This document shows, in pieces, positions 1 through 8,321 of a stretch of DNA of 63,371 nucleotides (within the stretch, counting starts at the first letter, position 1; every line of letters starts with the position of its first letter). The notes beneath the pieces were generated by a model. The model worked only from the letters and a program-made list of their open reading frames with translations, did not search any database and had not been told where the DNA came from. A program made the translations under genes and the position numbers. Origin of the DNA: Puniceicoccales bacterium Verruco_02 (lineage in GTDB: Bacteria > Verrucomicrobiota > Verrucomicrobiia > Opitutales > Oceanipulchritudinaceae); assembly GCA_001604585.1 (NCBI GenBank), contig LVBW01000004.1, forward strand, positions 1 to 63,371, in the 5' to 3' direction.

Positions 1-356
1 GGCTAACGATAGATTCGACCAACCCCGCGCATCAGGACTACCTAAGCCCTGAGCAAGCTGCACTGGTTTACGAACAGATGCACATTGCCTCCCGCGCCCT
101 GCTTCTGGACGCCGAGGGCAACGTGGGCCGCCTGTACGGGGCGGTGACTACTCCGCACATCTACGTTATCGGCAAGGACGGCACCCTTCTCTATCAAGGC
201 GGACTGGACGACAAGCGCAGTAGCGACTCTGCCGACATAGCCAAGGCGCGCAACTACCTATTGGAGGCCGTGGAAGCAGCCGTGAACGGCAAGCCCATAG
301 ACAGCTCCTGGCAGAGCACGAGGCCCTACGGTTGCAGCATCAAGTACGCACAGTAA
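1..356 (+). CDS. Redoxin / thioredoxin-like protein, 3' part only
   Basis: The reading frame is open from the first bases of the window and ends with TAA at 354-356, so the 5' end, including the usual CxxC or peroxidatic cysteine, lies outside. The visible 117 or so residues match the C-terminal half of AhpC/TSA-type redoxins: the cis-Pro strand TTPHIYVIGKDG, then LLYQGGLDD, a helix, and the C-terminal signature RPYGCSIKY, whose cysteine is typical of this group. Members usually reduce thiols or peroxides and are often exported, but the signal region is not visible. Substrate and location cannot be judged. The in-frame ATG at 78 is internal to the fold and is not the true start. Confidence 0.8.
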   Translation, partial: LTIDSTNPAHQDYLSPEQAALVYEQMHIASRALLLDAEGNVGRLYGAVTTPHIYVIGKDGTLLYQGGLDDKRSSDSADIAKARNYLLEAVEAAVNGKPIDSSWQSTRPYGCSIKYAQ

Positions 357-414
357 CAGCACCTTGGCCAAGCGAGCACATGGGGCGTATCGGACATACG
401 ACCCCAAGGCTGGC

Positions 415-885
415 CTAGAAACACTTGTGCAGGTAAACGAGCGTCAGCCTGTCATTGATTTGGCGCAATTCCCGTTTCTCGTAGCCCATGCTCTCGTAGA
501 AACGTATGTTGTCCTCGCTAAGGCTGCCCGTGAACAGCTCTGCGGAACTAGCATCAGGGAAGCGTTCCTCAATGGCCCCGAGCAATGCCCGTCCAATGCC
601 ACGGCCCTGATACTCGGGCCTTACGGAGAGTCTCCCAACATGTAGGACTGTGCCCTCCATGCGTCCACGAATGGAGCCGACAAGCAGCCCGCCGACTCTG
701 GCAACGAGGATCCGATGAGTGGCAAAGGCAAGGCGCAACTCTTCGATAGACTCCAGCAGGGGCGCAATCTGCCAGTCACCGCAACGCTCTGCCTCGCGAC
801 GAAACGCCGCACGCTGGGCATCAAGGACAAGGGCCAGGTCATCCAAGACAGCCTCACAGACAACAATAGCAGCATTTGCACTCAC
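415..885 (-). CDS. GNAT family N-acetyltransferase
   Basis: This is a 156-residue protein with the GNAT acetyl-CoA fold. The strand RLSVRPEYQGRGIGRALL contains the Q/RxxGxG/A pyrophosphate-binding loop (QGRGIG). It is followed by a helix and the late strand and helix ELFTGSLSEDNIRFYESMGY, where the family usually carries NxxAxxLYxxxGF. The enzyme should transfer an acetyl group from acetyl-CoA to an amine, and the acceptor cannot be predicted. I placed the start at a GTG (885) because it gives MSANAAIVV just before the first strand. A TTG at 921 would add 12 residues. There is no clear Shine-Dalgarno at either. The gene stands alone, convergent with the redoxin gene. Confidence 0.82.
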   Translation of the reverse strand: MSANAAIVVCEAVLDDLALVLDAQRAAFRREAERCGDWQIAPLLESIEELRLAFATHRILVARVGGLLVGSIRGRMEGTVLHVGRLSVRPEYQGRGIGRALLGAIEERFPDASSAELFTGSLSEDNIRFYESMGYEKRELRQINDRLTLVYLHKCF

Positions 886-997
886 AACACCGAGGCAACA
901 GGCGTCAACCAAAGCCCTCAAGCAAAAAAACCTATAGTCAAAGAACAGGCAAACCTTGACCCAGAGCGCCTGACATGTAGTTTCTGCCTTTTCCCAA

Positions 998-1192
<195 letters not shown>

Positions 1193-1215
1193 GTTCCGAC
1201 GAACACCGTTACGCT

Positions 1216-2067
1216 CTAGCCATGCCATTGGGTGGCCATTGCCAACAACTCCCCTGCGCTAAGCCCACGCGCTCGCAGCTCCGCGATCGACAGCCCAGCG
1301 GCACGCTTGGCCAGACGCCGCCCTTGGGCATCCCTCACTAGCGGGCAATGACAGAACAAAGGCGGCGCCCATCCGAGAGCCTCGTAAAGTAGAATCTGAC
1401 GCGCCGTGGACAAGAGCAGATCTGCTCCACGCACTACCTCGCTGACGCCCATCGCCGCATCGTCGGCCACCACGGCCAGCTCGTAACTGGGCCAGCCATC
1501 CTTGCGCCACACAAGGAAATCGCCAAAGTCCCGCCCGGCGACAAACTCACAGTCCCCGGCCAAGGCATCGCGAAAGCGAACTACCCGCCCATAGGGCAGA
1601 CGAATGCGCCAGTTGACAGCACCCGGCTCTTCCACCCTCTCAAAACTCTCCGGGCGCAACTGGGCTGGAAACACAGGCCCCTCCTCCCCCTCATGCGGCG
1701 CACTTAGGGCACGCTCCACATCCCGCCTCGAATGCGCAGAAGGATAAATATGGCCCGCAGCATTCAACCTGCGCCAGGCATCCAGATACAGGGGAAGACG
1801 ACGACTCTGCTCGTAGGGCGCGAAAGGCCCCCCGCAGTCCGGCCCCTCGTCCCAATCAATACCCAGCCAGCGCAAATCCTCGATAATCCCACTCACAAAC
1901 TCGGGCCGACAACGGGGGGCATCCAAGTCCTCGACTCGTAAAACAAGCGCCCCACCCGCCTGCCGCGCCCGCTCCCAGGCTCTGGCAAAAGTGAGCGCAT
2001 GGCCAATGTGCAAGGAACCGGACGGAGTCGGGGCCAATCGCCCCCGGTAGCTACTCTTAGCACTCAT
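1216..2067 (-). CDS. gluQ: Glutamyl-Q tRNA(Asp) synthetase
   Basis: GluQRS (283 aa) is a truncated glutamyl-tRNA synthetase paralogue. It attaches glutamate to queuosine-34 of tRNA-Asp and lacks the anticodon-binding half of GluRS. The class I catalytic core is plain: APTPSGSLHIGH near the N-terminus, RVEDLD, GIDWDEGP, WPSYELAVVADDAAMGVSEVVRG, and a KMSKS-like loop RRLAKRAAG near residue 260. The cysteines that bind zinc in many family members, after the IYP element, are absent here (YPSAHSRRDVE). The start is ATG 2067; a GTG directly upstream would add one residue. It is divergent from the hypothetical gene at 2164. Confidence 0.93.
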   Translation of the reverse strand: MSAKSSYRGRLAPTPSGSLHIGHALTFARAWERARQAGGALVLRVEDLDAPRCRPEFVSGIIEDLRWLGIDWDEGPDCGGPFAPYEQSRRLPLYLDAWRRLNAAGHIYPSAHSRRDVERALSAPHEGEEGPVFPAQLRPESFERVEEPGAVNWRIRLPYGRVVRFRDALAGDCEFVAGRDFGDFLVWRKDGWPSYELAVVADDAAMGVSEVVRGADLLLSTARQILLYEALGWAPPLFCHCPLVRDAQGRRLAKRAAGLSIAELRARGLSAGELLAMATQWHG

Positions 2068-2163
2068 CACAGGACATCATGCAAGGCAGGACACAACGCG
2101 CAAGACGCCGATACGCGAGAGGTAAAACTTGCAAAAAAGGCCCCCAAGCCTTCATCTAAACCA

Positions 2164-2679
2164 ATGCCGAAAGTCGAACTTGAGCTAGTCAAAATGATCC
2201 TCCAGCGCAACGAGCTGGACCTGCGCCTCGTCTCGCAGATCATCGAGGACATCAGCACCGAAAGCAAAACCGCCGACGAGGAGGAGAAACCACCGCCAGT
2301 AAAAAAGCAGTTCGTCATCATGGTGTCCGACCCAAAGGGCGAGCTGGAAGGCAAGGACTTTGTCGGCTGGGTCATGCAGATCCCCGAAGACGATTCTCCC
2401 TTTGCCACCGAAGAGCGCGTCATACGCTCGGCCTACGAGTTCAACATCACGCCCAAGGGTCGCCGCCTGCCGGTGAAAACAGTGGCCGAAGTCTGCGAGC
2501 ATGTGCCCGCCCGCGTGGCAAAGGAACAGGGCCTGTGGATCAAAACCAAGGAGCCGGTGTACGTCCTGCGCACGAGCGGCAAGGTGCCCCTCGACGAGAT
2601 TAAGAAAAAGATGAAGCAGGCCAACCGCGACCAAGCCGAGGACGAAGGCTACGTGGACGAGGAAGAGGACGTGCTGTAA
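2164..2679 (+). CDS. Conserved hypothetical protein, charged, acidic C-terminus
   Basis: I do not recognise a named family for this 171-residue soluble protein, which has no signal peptide or membrane segment. It begins with an amphipathic helix (VKMILQRNELDLRLVSQIIEDI). A mixed alpha/beta region follows, containing FVIMVSDPKGEL and FVGWVMQIPEDDS, then a segment with LPVKTVAEVCEHVPARV, and it ends in a run of Asp/Glu. The start is uncertain. ATG 2164 is the only internal ATG, and the same frame is open further upstream into the gluQ promoter region with GAGAGG at 2116-2121. It is followed 23 nt later by menG on the same strand, so co-transcription is likely. A regulatory or scaffold role would be a guess. 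Confidence 0.7.
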   Translation: MPKVELELVKMILQRNELDLRLVSQIIEDISTESKTADEEEKPPPVKKQFVIMVSDPKGELEGKDFVGWVMQIPEDDSPFATEERVIRSAYEFNITPKGRRLPVKTVAEVCEHVPARVAKEQGLWIKTKEPVYVLRTSGKVPLDEIKKKMKQANRDQAEDEGYVDEEEDVL

Positions 2680-2702
2680 CATGCACAGCGATATATCAAT
2701 AG

Positions 2703-3419
2703 ATGCCAAAGGCTGAACAGGTACAAAACGTATTCAGGTCCGTAGCTCGCCGCTACGATCTGGCCAACAGGGCAATATCCCTTGGCCGGGACGAAAGCTG
2801 GCGGCGCGATGTGGTGCACATGGCCGTGGCGCGAAAGCCCCGCGTGGTGCTAGACCTAGCAACGGGCAGCGGCGACCTTGCCTTTGCCCTGCGAAAGGCC
2901 ATGCCCGAAGAGGTTACTGTCAGCGGGCTGGATTTTTGCGAACCGATGCTGGAGCAGGCCCGCGCCAAGCAGGCCCGTCGCCCTTGGGCCGCGTCCATAC
3001 GCTTCTATCAGGGCGACTGCATGGCCCTGCCACTGCCCGACTCCAGCGTGGACGTGCTGACAATAGCCTGGGGCCTGCGCAACCTCGAAGACCGCGGCGC
3101 GGGCCTTGCCCAGATGCACCGCGTGCTCCGCCCGGGCGGGGTGCTCTACTGCCTTGAGGCCAGCCAGCCGCACCGCCTTGTCCGCCGCCCCTATTACCTG
3201 TATCTGGACCACGTGGTTCCCATGATCGCCCGCCTCATAACCGGGCAGCGCGGTGCCTACGAATACCTAGCCAACACGATTGGCAGCTTCCCGGACAGAG
3301 AGCTACTTTCGGACGAAATGCGCCTCGCAGGCTTTGGCTCCGTAACGACACATCCGCGCATGTTCGGCGGCATCTGCATACACGAAGCGGTCAAAGCAGG
3401 CCCCCGGCCAGCTCAATAA
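2703..3419 (+). CDS. menG: Demethylmenaquinone methyltransferase (UbiE/MenG)
   Basis: This 238-residue class I SAM-dependent methyltransferase catalyses the last step of menaquinone synthesis, C-methylation of demethylmenaquinone. The N-terminal VFRSVARRYDLANRAISLG is the UbiE signature (F..IA..YD..N...S.G). The SAM motif is VLDLATGSGDLA, with DFCEPML after it. WGLRNLEDRGAGLAQMHRVLRPGG is the second family signature. The length is typical. No ubiquinone genes are visible and nuo subunits follow, so a menaquinone-based respiratory chain is the sensible reading. The start ATG 2703 fits the usual N-terminus. Confidence 0.95.
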   Translation: MPKAEQVQNVFRSVARRYDLANRAISLGRDESWRRDVVHMAVARKPRVVLDLATGSGDLAFALRKAMPEEVTVSGLDFCEPMLEQARAKQARRPWAASIRFYQGDCMALPLPDSSVDVLTIAWGLRNLEDRGAGLAQMHRVLRPGGVLYCLEASQPHRLVRRPYYLYLDHVVPMIARLITGQRGAYEYLANTIGSFPDRELLSDEMRLAGFGSVTTHPRMFGGICIHEAVKAGPRPAQ

Positions 3420-3499
3420 GTCGGCTGCGATTGCCTTAGACCCTCTTTTTTCCTTTTGCTACCGGCCCCGTACTGGCTAAAGTCGCCATTTAACAAGCG

Positions 3500-4132
3500 A
3501 TGCAAGACACAACGCAGTCCGCCTCCATAAAAGAAGCCTTTCCCTGGCTGGCCGTCCGTCCATCAGTGGACTGCCCGGCATTCAACTGCCCCGCTGAACG
3601 CGTGCAGGCCCTGATGCTCGGCCTTCGCGACGACCAAGGCTATGCCCAGCTAAGCGACCTTACGGCCGTTGACTGGGGGCAGGACGCCTCGCCCCGCTTC
3701 ACCGTATTCTACCACCTCTATTCCATGCAGCGGAACGACTACCTGCGCATTGCGACGGACTGCCCCGGCGGCTCCGAGCCATACATGCCCAGTGTCAGCT
3801 CCATATGGCAGGGGGCCAACTGGCTGGAAAGGGAAGCATACGACATGTTCGGCATAACTTTCCGCGGCCATCCGGACCTGCGGCGCATCCTGATGTGGGA
3901 AAACTATCCCTACCACCCCTTGCGCAAGGACTTCCCTCTTGCAGGACTGGAAGCGCCCCTGCCCTCCGAAGACCCAATCGGCAACGAAATGCTAGGCGGG
4001 CACACCCAGCCGGCCCCGATGGCAGGCGGCCCCTTCGCGGCAGGCAGCGGCAAGCCCATGAGCAAGACCGAGCCTCGCGCAAAGGACGAGAGCTGGAACG
4101 AGAAGTGCCCCAAGTCACAAGCGGGCGAATAA
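3500..4132 (+). CDS. nuoC: NADH-quinone oxidoreductase subunit C
   Basis: NuoC (30 kDa subunit) is a hydrophilic subunit of the peripheral arm of complex I. The family core is present: LSDLTAVDWG, FTVFYHLYSM, the diagnostic WLEREAYDMFGITFRGHPDLRRIL, and YPLRKDFPL-like (YHPLRKDFPL). A proline-rich 50-residue tail that is not conserved ends the 210-aa chain. It is a single NuoC rather than a NuoCD fusion. Downstream comes an unrelated membrane protein and then nuoD, so the usual nuoB-C-D order is broken up, and other nuo genes must lie elsewhere. Confidence 0.96.
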   Translation: MQDTTQSASIKEAFPWLAVRPSVDCPAFNCPAERVQALMLGLRDDQGYAQLSDLTAVDWGQDASPRFTVFYHLYSMQRNDYLRIATDCPGGSEPYMPSVSSIWQGANWLEREAYDMFGITFRGHPDLRRILMWENYPYHPLRKDFPLAGLEAPLPSEDPIGNEMLGGHTQPAPMAGGPFAAGSGKPMSKTEPRAKDESWNEKCPKSQAGE

Positions 4133-4155
4133 CTTTGTAACACTGGTGCCAAGGC

Positions 4156-4800
4156 ATGTTGTTCGGCAGACGCAGCGAACCCGCCCCCAGCGACGGGGAC
4201 AAGCAGACCTTCACGCAGAAGGGCTATGGCTGGACTATAAGCATATCTCTGGACAAAAACAGCATAGCATACAATTACGCCAGCCGCTCGGGCGAGAGCA
4301 GCTTCAGCGTGGACTACGAGCAGGTTGACCCGCAGAGCGGCTCCTACGTGGAGAAAAACCCTCTGCTGCTAAGTAGCGCCCTGCTCATCCTGTTCTTCGC
4401 CATTGTGGAGGCAGTCCGCTGCGCCACGGGCACGGGCATGGCCGGGCTGGCCGGACTGCTGGCTGGGACCGCCACGGGACTTTTCACAGCCCTTGCCCTG
4501 CACGGGCGCCGCGCCTTCAGCACAATCGTGACGGCCAAGGGCAGAATGCTCATAGCCTGCGACAAGGCGCACGACGAGATACTGCGTGCCCTGCATACGC
4601 GCCGCGTGACCGTTCTGCGCGGCAAATACCTCCAGATAGACCACCAGAACCTGCCAAGGGCAGAGCTGGCCAAGTATAACTGGCTGCGCCAAATGGCCGC
4701 CATTACCGACATTGAGCACGCGCAGTTCGCCTCGATGCTGCGCGGGGGTACAGACCCGGCCCCCGGACAGCGCCAGCCACCAACCATTTCCCTCAACTAG
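4156..4800 (+). CDS. Unknown membrane protein between nuoC and nuoD
   Basis: This 214-residue protein has two closely spaced hydrophobic segments (about residues 73-90 and 96-113), a soluble N-terminal beta-rich part (KGYGWTISISLDKNSIAYNY) and a C-terminal cytosolic part (TAKGRMLIACDKAHDEILRAL). This layout, with a PH-like strand set split by a membrane hairpin, recalls small bacterial PH-like membrane proteins of unknown function, but I cannot name the family with certainty. It starts 23 nt after nuoC and ends 15 nt before nuoD on the same strand, so it is almost certainly co-transcribed with both. A role in complex I assembly is possible from context only. Confidence 0.75.
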   Translation: MLFGRRSEPAPSDGDKQTFTQKGYGWTISISLDKNSIAYNYASRSGESSFSVDYEQVDPQSGSYVEKNPLLLSSALLILFFAIVEAVRCATGTGMAGLAGLLAGTATGLFTALALHGRRAFSTIVTAKGRMLIACDKAHDEILRALHTRRVTVLRGKYLQIDHQNLPRAELAKYNWLRQMAAITDIEHAQFASMLRGGTDPAPGQRQPPTISLN

Positions 4801-4815
4801 AAGAGACACTTGACG

Positions 4816-6057
4816 ATGTCCACAAAGACACGAGACCTTTCCTTCGGCGACAGTGCCGCACGCGGCGCCTCTTTTCAGGACCGCATTCAGGGCGACAAGA
4901 TGGAAATAAACATCGGCCCCAGCCACCCCGCCACGCACGGCGTGCTGCGCCTGAATATCGAGATCGACGGCGAAATCATAACCCGTTGCGACCCGGTCAT
5001 AGGCTACCTGCACAGGGGCGAGGAAAAAATCGCCGAGAACATGACTTACAACCAGTTCGTGCCCTACACTGACCGTCTGGACTACATCGGCCCCATACAC
5101 AACAACGTCACCTTCGCCCTTGCAGCCGAAAAGTTGGCCGGTATCGAAGTGCCCGCCCGCTGCATGGCCATTCGCGTGATATGTTGCGAGCTTGCCCGGC
5201 TACAGAGCCACCTAGTCGGCCTTGGCTGCTTTGGCATGGACGCAGGCGCGCTGACAGTGTTCATGTACACCTTCACCGAGCGCGAAAAGATCTACAATCT
5301 GATGGAGGAGCTGTGCGGGGCACGCTTCACGACCAACTACACCCGCATCGGCGGCCTTATGCGCGACATTCCCGACGGCTGGCTGGGCCGGGTGCTGAAG
5401 GTCTGCGCGGACATAGAGGCCGTCAACGAGGAGGTGGACAAGCTCTTGACTCGCAACCGCATCTTTTACGACCGCTGCGTTGGCATAGGCATCCTGAGCA
5501 AGGAGGACGTGCTAAACTGGGGCATATCCGGGCCGAACGCGCGCGGAAGCGGCGTGGCCGCCGACCTGCGCAAGGACCGCCCCTACCTCGGCTACGAAAA
5601 CTACGACTTCGACGTGCCCGTGGGCACCACGGGCGACTGCTACGACCGCTGGCTAGTCCGCGTGGAGGAAGTGCGCCAGAGCATACGCATCATCCGGCAG
5701 GCCGTGGACAAGATGCCGGACGGTCTCTGGTACAACGACGAGGCTAAGAAGATATTCCGCCCCTCCAAGGACAAGGTCCTCTCCAGCATGGAAGAGCTTA
5801 TCCAGAACTTCATGCTCGTCACCGAAGGCCCCCAGCTACCCGCCGGAGAGTGCTTCTTTGAGGCCGAGAACCCCAAGGGACGTCAGGCCTTTTTCATCGT
5901 GAGCAAGGGCGGCGGCGTCCCCCACCGCCTGCGCATCCACGGGCCCAGCTTCAGCGCCCTGTCCAGCCTCACCAAGCTGATGGTTGGCGCACTGGTGCCG
6001 GACATACCGATCATCCTCGGCAGCATAGACTTCGTCATGGGCGACTGCGACAGATAG
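4816..6057 (+). CDS. nuoD: NADH-quinone oxidoreductase subunit D
   Basis: NuoD (49 kDa subunit, 413 aa) forms part of the quinone-binding site of complex I with NuoB. Clear motifs are INIGPSHPATHGVLR, YLHRGEEKIAENMTYNQ, YTDRLDY, ELARLQSHL, RFTTNYTRIGG, and the C-terminal LMVGALVPDIPIILGSIDFVMGD(C)DR ending that is near universal in the family. The His and Tyr of the quinone pocket (PSHPATHG, TDRLDY) are intact. The start is ATG 4816, preceded by AAGAGA at 4801; an upstream TTG two codons earlier is less likely. It converges on dnaX, with an 83-nt gap. Confidence 0.97.
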   Translation: MSTKTRDLSFGDSAARGASFQDRIQGDKMEINIGPSHPATHGVLRLNIEIDGEIITRCDPVIGYLHRGEEKIAENMTYNQFVPYTDRLDYIGPIHNNVTFALAAEKLAGIEVPARCMAIRVICCELARLQSHLVGLGCFGMDAGALTVFMYTFTEREKIYNLMEELCGARFTTNYTRIGGLMRDIPDGWLGRVLKVCADIEAVNEEVDKLLTRNRIFYDRCVGIGILSKEDVLNWGISGPNARGSGVAADLRKDRPYLGYENYDFDVPVGTTGDCYDRWLVRVEEVRQSIRIIRQAVDKMPDGLWYNDEAKKIFRPSKDKVLSSMEELIQNFMLVTEGPQLPAGECFFEAENPKGRQAFFIVSKGGGVPHRLRIHGPSFSALSSLTKLMVGALVPDIPIILGSIDFVMGDCDR

Positions 6058-6140
6058 TGCAGCCCATCCACGAGGCAGCCGCGCGAGGGTCGCGCCACGA
6101 TCTCCCATCTGGCGAAGCCGTGGATATATCCCTGCGAGCG

Positions 6141-6770
6141 TCAGTCTTCCGGCGTCTCGGGCTGGATATCTTCGACAGCCTCGCTGTCGCGCTGCTTCTT
6201 GGCAACTCGGTCCTTTGCCGCTGGCGAAGGTTCGCGGCTTACGAGGGCGTTGACCGTGGTCTTGAATGTGTCGCGCAGAAAGTCGATCGCCTCGGGCGGT
6301 ATCTGATGCAGAGCCTCTGGCAGACTGATGCGGGGCTTGGCTACCTTGCGGGACTTTGCCACGCGCTGCGGGGCTGAAGTCGGGGCTGGACGGGCGGCAT
6401 CTGCTGCCCAGTCCCGCGTCATAGTGCCCTGCCAGCGTTCCACATCGTCGGCATCGCAGCTTTGAGGGACGGCATGCGGTTCTGCGGCCTCTTCCTCGGC
6501 TGCGTCCTCGTCGTCCCGCAAGGCGTCGGCCAAGAGCTTGGCTTGGCGAGGCAATTCGGATTCCTCCGACCGCGCAAGGTCGGAACCGGGGAGTGTCACC
6601 TCATCGGCAACAGGCAAAGCGGCGAGAGGAGAAGACTCGGCGTCGGCGACATTCACCTTTGCTGCTGCAAGGGCCATGCTATCCGCAACTGCGGGTGCGG
6701 ACCTAGGGCCGGGACTGTACGAAGGCCCTGCCGCTTCAGCCCTGCGCTGGGGAGCTAGTAACGGGGCGTT
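6141..6770 (-). CDS. dnaX: tau-specific C-terminal region of DnaX (-1 frame)
   Basis: This frame directly continues the dnaX gamma frame if the reading phase shifts by -1 within the A9 run at 6777-6769. The fused product (tau) would be about 589 aa: 380 from the shared part plus 209 from here. After a Pro/Ala-rich linker it carries acidic helices ([16 protein letters not shown]) and a conserved-looking block, [22 protein letters not shown], near the end. Such a tail would supply the polymerase- and helicase-binding domains that tau has and gamma lacks. An ATG at 6677 lies inside the frame, but I see no reason to call an independent gene there. It ends with TGA at 6143-6141. Confidence 0.75.
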   Translation of the reverse strand, partial: NAPLLAPQRRAEAAGPSYSPGPRSAPAVADSMALAAAKVNVADAESSPLAALPVADEVTLPGSDLARSEESELPRQAKLLADALRDDEDAAEEEAAEPHAVPQSCDADDVERWQGTMTRDWAADAARPAPTSAPQRVAKSRKVAKPRISLPEALHQIPPEAIDFLRDTFKTTVNALVSREPSPAAKDRVAKKQRDSEAVEDIQPETPED

Positions 6771-7909
6771 TTTTTTTCAGCCTCCGCCGCCGGGAGGCGG
6801 TCGGCAATGCCGGAAAGCTCGCGTATTACCTCGTCAATGGCGCGGACTCTTGAAGCCTCGACGGCGCGGAAGAGGGCGATTTCGAAGCTCACCCTCTCGG
6901 AGAGGCCCCTTTGCACGGACACGGCTCCGTGATGCAGGGCCTCCTGCATCCGAAGGAGCGACTCTGTGCCCATGTCGCGCCCTAGCAGGCGGCTGCGTCC
7001 GCCATTGGCAATGGCGTCGAGCATGGCTGTGCGCGCGCGTTCAGCAAGGTCGCCAAGGACACGGAAAAGGTCTCGCCCTTCGGCAGAAAGGGTGTCCACG
7101 GCGGCCATTATGGCCGGGTAGTCCCCTGCCGCAAGAGCCGCAGCCAGCTCCCGCAGCGAGGCCGAGCCAGCGAGGCCATACACGTCCATGACGTCGCTTT
7201 CGGCCACTTTTTCGCCACAAAAAGAGATCATCTGGTCGAGTATGCTCTGGGCGTCGCGCATACCGCCGTTGGCAAGGCGGGCTATGGCCTTCAGGGCCTC
7301 CGGCTCCACATCTATCCTTTCCGAAAGGGCGATTTCGCCAAGGCGCTTGCAGATAAGCTCGTCCGGGATGGGGCGGAACTCGAACCTCTGGCAGCGCGAA
7401 ACTATGGTAGGCAGGAGCTTTGCGGCCTCGGTAGTGGCAAAGATGAACTTCACGTGCGGGGGCGGCTCCTCAAGGGTCTTGAGCAGGGCGTTGAACGCCG
7501 CAGCCGTCAGCATGTGGACTTCGTCAATTATGTAAATCTTGAAGCTGCACTGACTTGGAGCGTATTGGCAATCCTCGCGCAAGTCGCGCACCTGATCGAC
7601 GGAGTTGTTCGAAGCGCCGTCGATTTCGATTACGTCCATGCAGCTACCGGCCATGATGTCGCGCGCGGTGCGGGAGCTGTCGTCGGGCGATACGCAGGGG
7701 CCACCCTCGGCGTTGAGGGCCTTGGCGAATATGCGGGCAGTGCTCGTCTTGCCAGTGCCGCGGGGGCCTACAAAGAGGTAGGCGTGCGCGATGCGTTTGC
7801 GCAGTATGGCGTTCTTGAGGGTGCGCACGATATGGTCCTGCCCGACCAGTTCATCGAACTGCTTCGGACGCCAGCGGCGGGCGATTACCTGATATCCTCC
7901 TTCTGCCAT
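6755..7909 (-). CDS. dnaX: DNA polymerase III clamp-loader subunit gamma (DnaX, 0 frame)
   Basis: DnaX is the ATPase motor of the sliding-clamp loader. Visible motifs are [16 protein letters not shown] at the start, Walker [10 protein letters not shown], Walker B IIDEVHML, sensor 1 [11 protein letters not shown], the SRC motif SRCQRFEF, and sensor 2 [13 protein letters not shown]. The 0 frame ends soon after the A9 run (EKKTPRY, TAG at 6757-6755), giving a 384-aa gamma form. The zinc module normally found after the Walker A helix is eroded: only one of the four cysteines is recognisable (GGPC). I chose ATG 7909 because [15 protein letters not shown] is the normal N-terminus. The SRP RNA gene lies upstream on the same strand. 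Confidence 0.95.
   Translation of the reverse strand: MAEGGYQVIARRWRPKQFDELVGQDHIVRTLKNAILRKRIAHAYLFVGPRGTGKTSTARIFAKALNAEGGPCVSPDDSSRTARDIMAGSCMDVIEIDGASNNSVDQVRDLREDCQYAPSQCSFKIYIIDEVHMLTAAAFNALLKTLEEPPPHVKFIFATTEAAKLLPTIVSRCQRFEFRPIPDELICKRLGEIALSERIDVEPEALKAIARLANGGMRDAQSILDQMISFCGEKVAESDVMDVYGLAGSASLRELAAALAAGDYPAIMAAVDTLSAEGRDLFRVLGDLAERARTAMLDAIANGGRSRLLGRDMGTESLLRMQEALHHGAVSVQRGLSERVSFEIALFRAVEASRVRAIDEVIRELSGIADRLPAAEAEKKTPRY
6769..6785 (-). promoter_or_regulatory. dnaX slippage site: A9 run after GGAGG
   Basis: On the coding strand the order is GGAGG (6785-6781), CTG, then nine A (6777-6769), then CGCCCC. In the 0 frame the codons are GAA AAA AAA ACG, with a stop four codons later. 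A -1 shift, or transcripts with one extra A, joins the 209-codon open tail. A9 runs in dnaX are known to support transcriptional slippage (Thermus), and A-AAA-AAG with an upstream Shine-Dalgarno-like element supports ribosomal frameshifting in E. coli dnaX. Which mechanism acts here cannot be told from sequence. Confidence 0.82.
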
Positions 7910-8069
7910 GCGGGGTGTTGCACATGAGCATTGCGAAGGGTGCGAACAAGGGCAAGGAGATAGTCCGCGCAAGTTCACGCAGGAAGGTGCAAGAACTTGC
8001 TCATCCGTATGTTAAGGTAATGTCCGATAATTCCGGCACGCACTGGCGCGCGGCACCCGTACAGCAAAA

Positions 8070-8167
8070 GGGCCAGGCACCCTACGGCACACGACTCTCC
8101 TGGCTACCGTTGCTGCATTCCTGCCCTGGCGGGGTTCACCGGTCGGTCATTGCATAGGACCCGGCCC
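8070..8167 (-). ncRNA. ffs: Signal recognition particle RNA (small bacterial type)
   Basis: The minus strand folds as a 98-nt hairpin of the 4.5S type. The apical domain is GCCAGG-GCA-GGAA-TGC-AGCAAC: a GGAA tetraloop (8121-8118) closed by GCA/TGC, with the symmetric CAGG/AGCA internal loop that binds Ffh M domain. The 5' flank GTGAACCCC and the 3' flank CGTGTGCCGTAGGGTGCCTGG also match conserved parts of bacterial SRP RNA. The ends pair as GGGCCGGG with CCTGGCCC, and TTTT follows at 8069-8066 as a likely terminator. It lies directly upstream of dnaX on the same strand, a neighbourhood seen in other bacteria. It takes part in co-translational membrane targeting with Ffh. Confidence 0.93.
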
Positions 8168-8321
8168 AAGCGGCAAGAATCGCCCATGCGCCCGGACTTA
8201 TCAACCCTTTTCTCCATTTCTCGCTCCATGCGGGTGCGGCAACAGGCCAAGTATCGGCCCATAATGACGAATCGAAAAACTTCGCTGGAATTGCCGCGTC
8301 TTTGCTGCATCATTAACAGGC

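Noticed and set aside
7915-8157. 80-codon plus-strand frame upstream of the ATP-grasp-like gene
   Set aside because: It overlaps most of the SRP RNA on the other strand and has no protein-like features.
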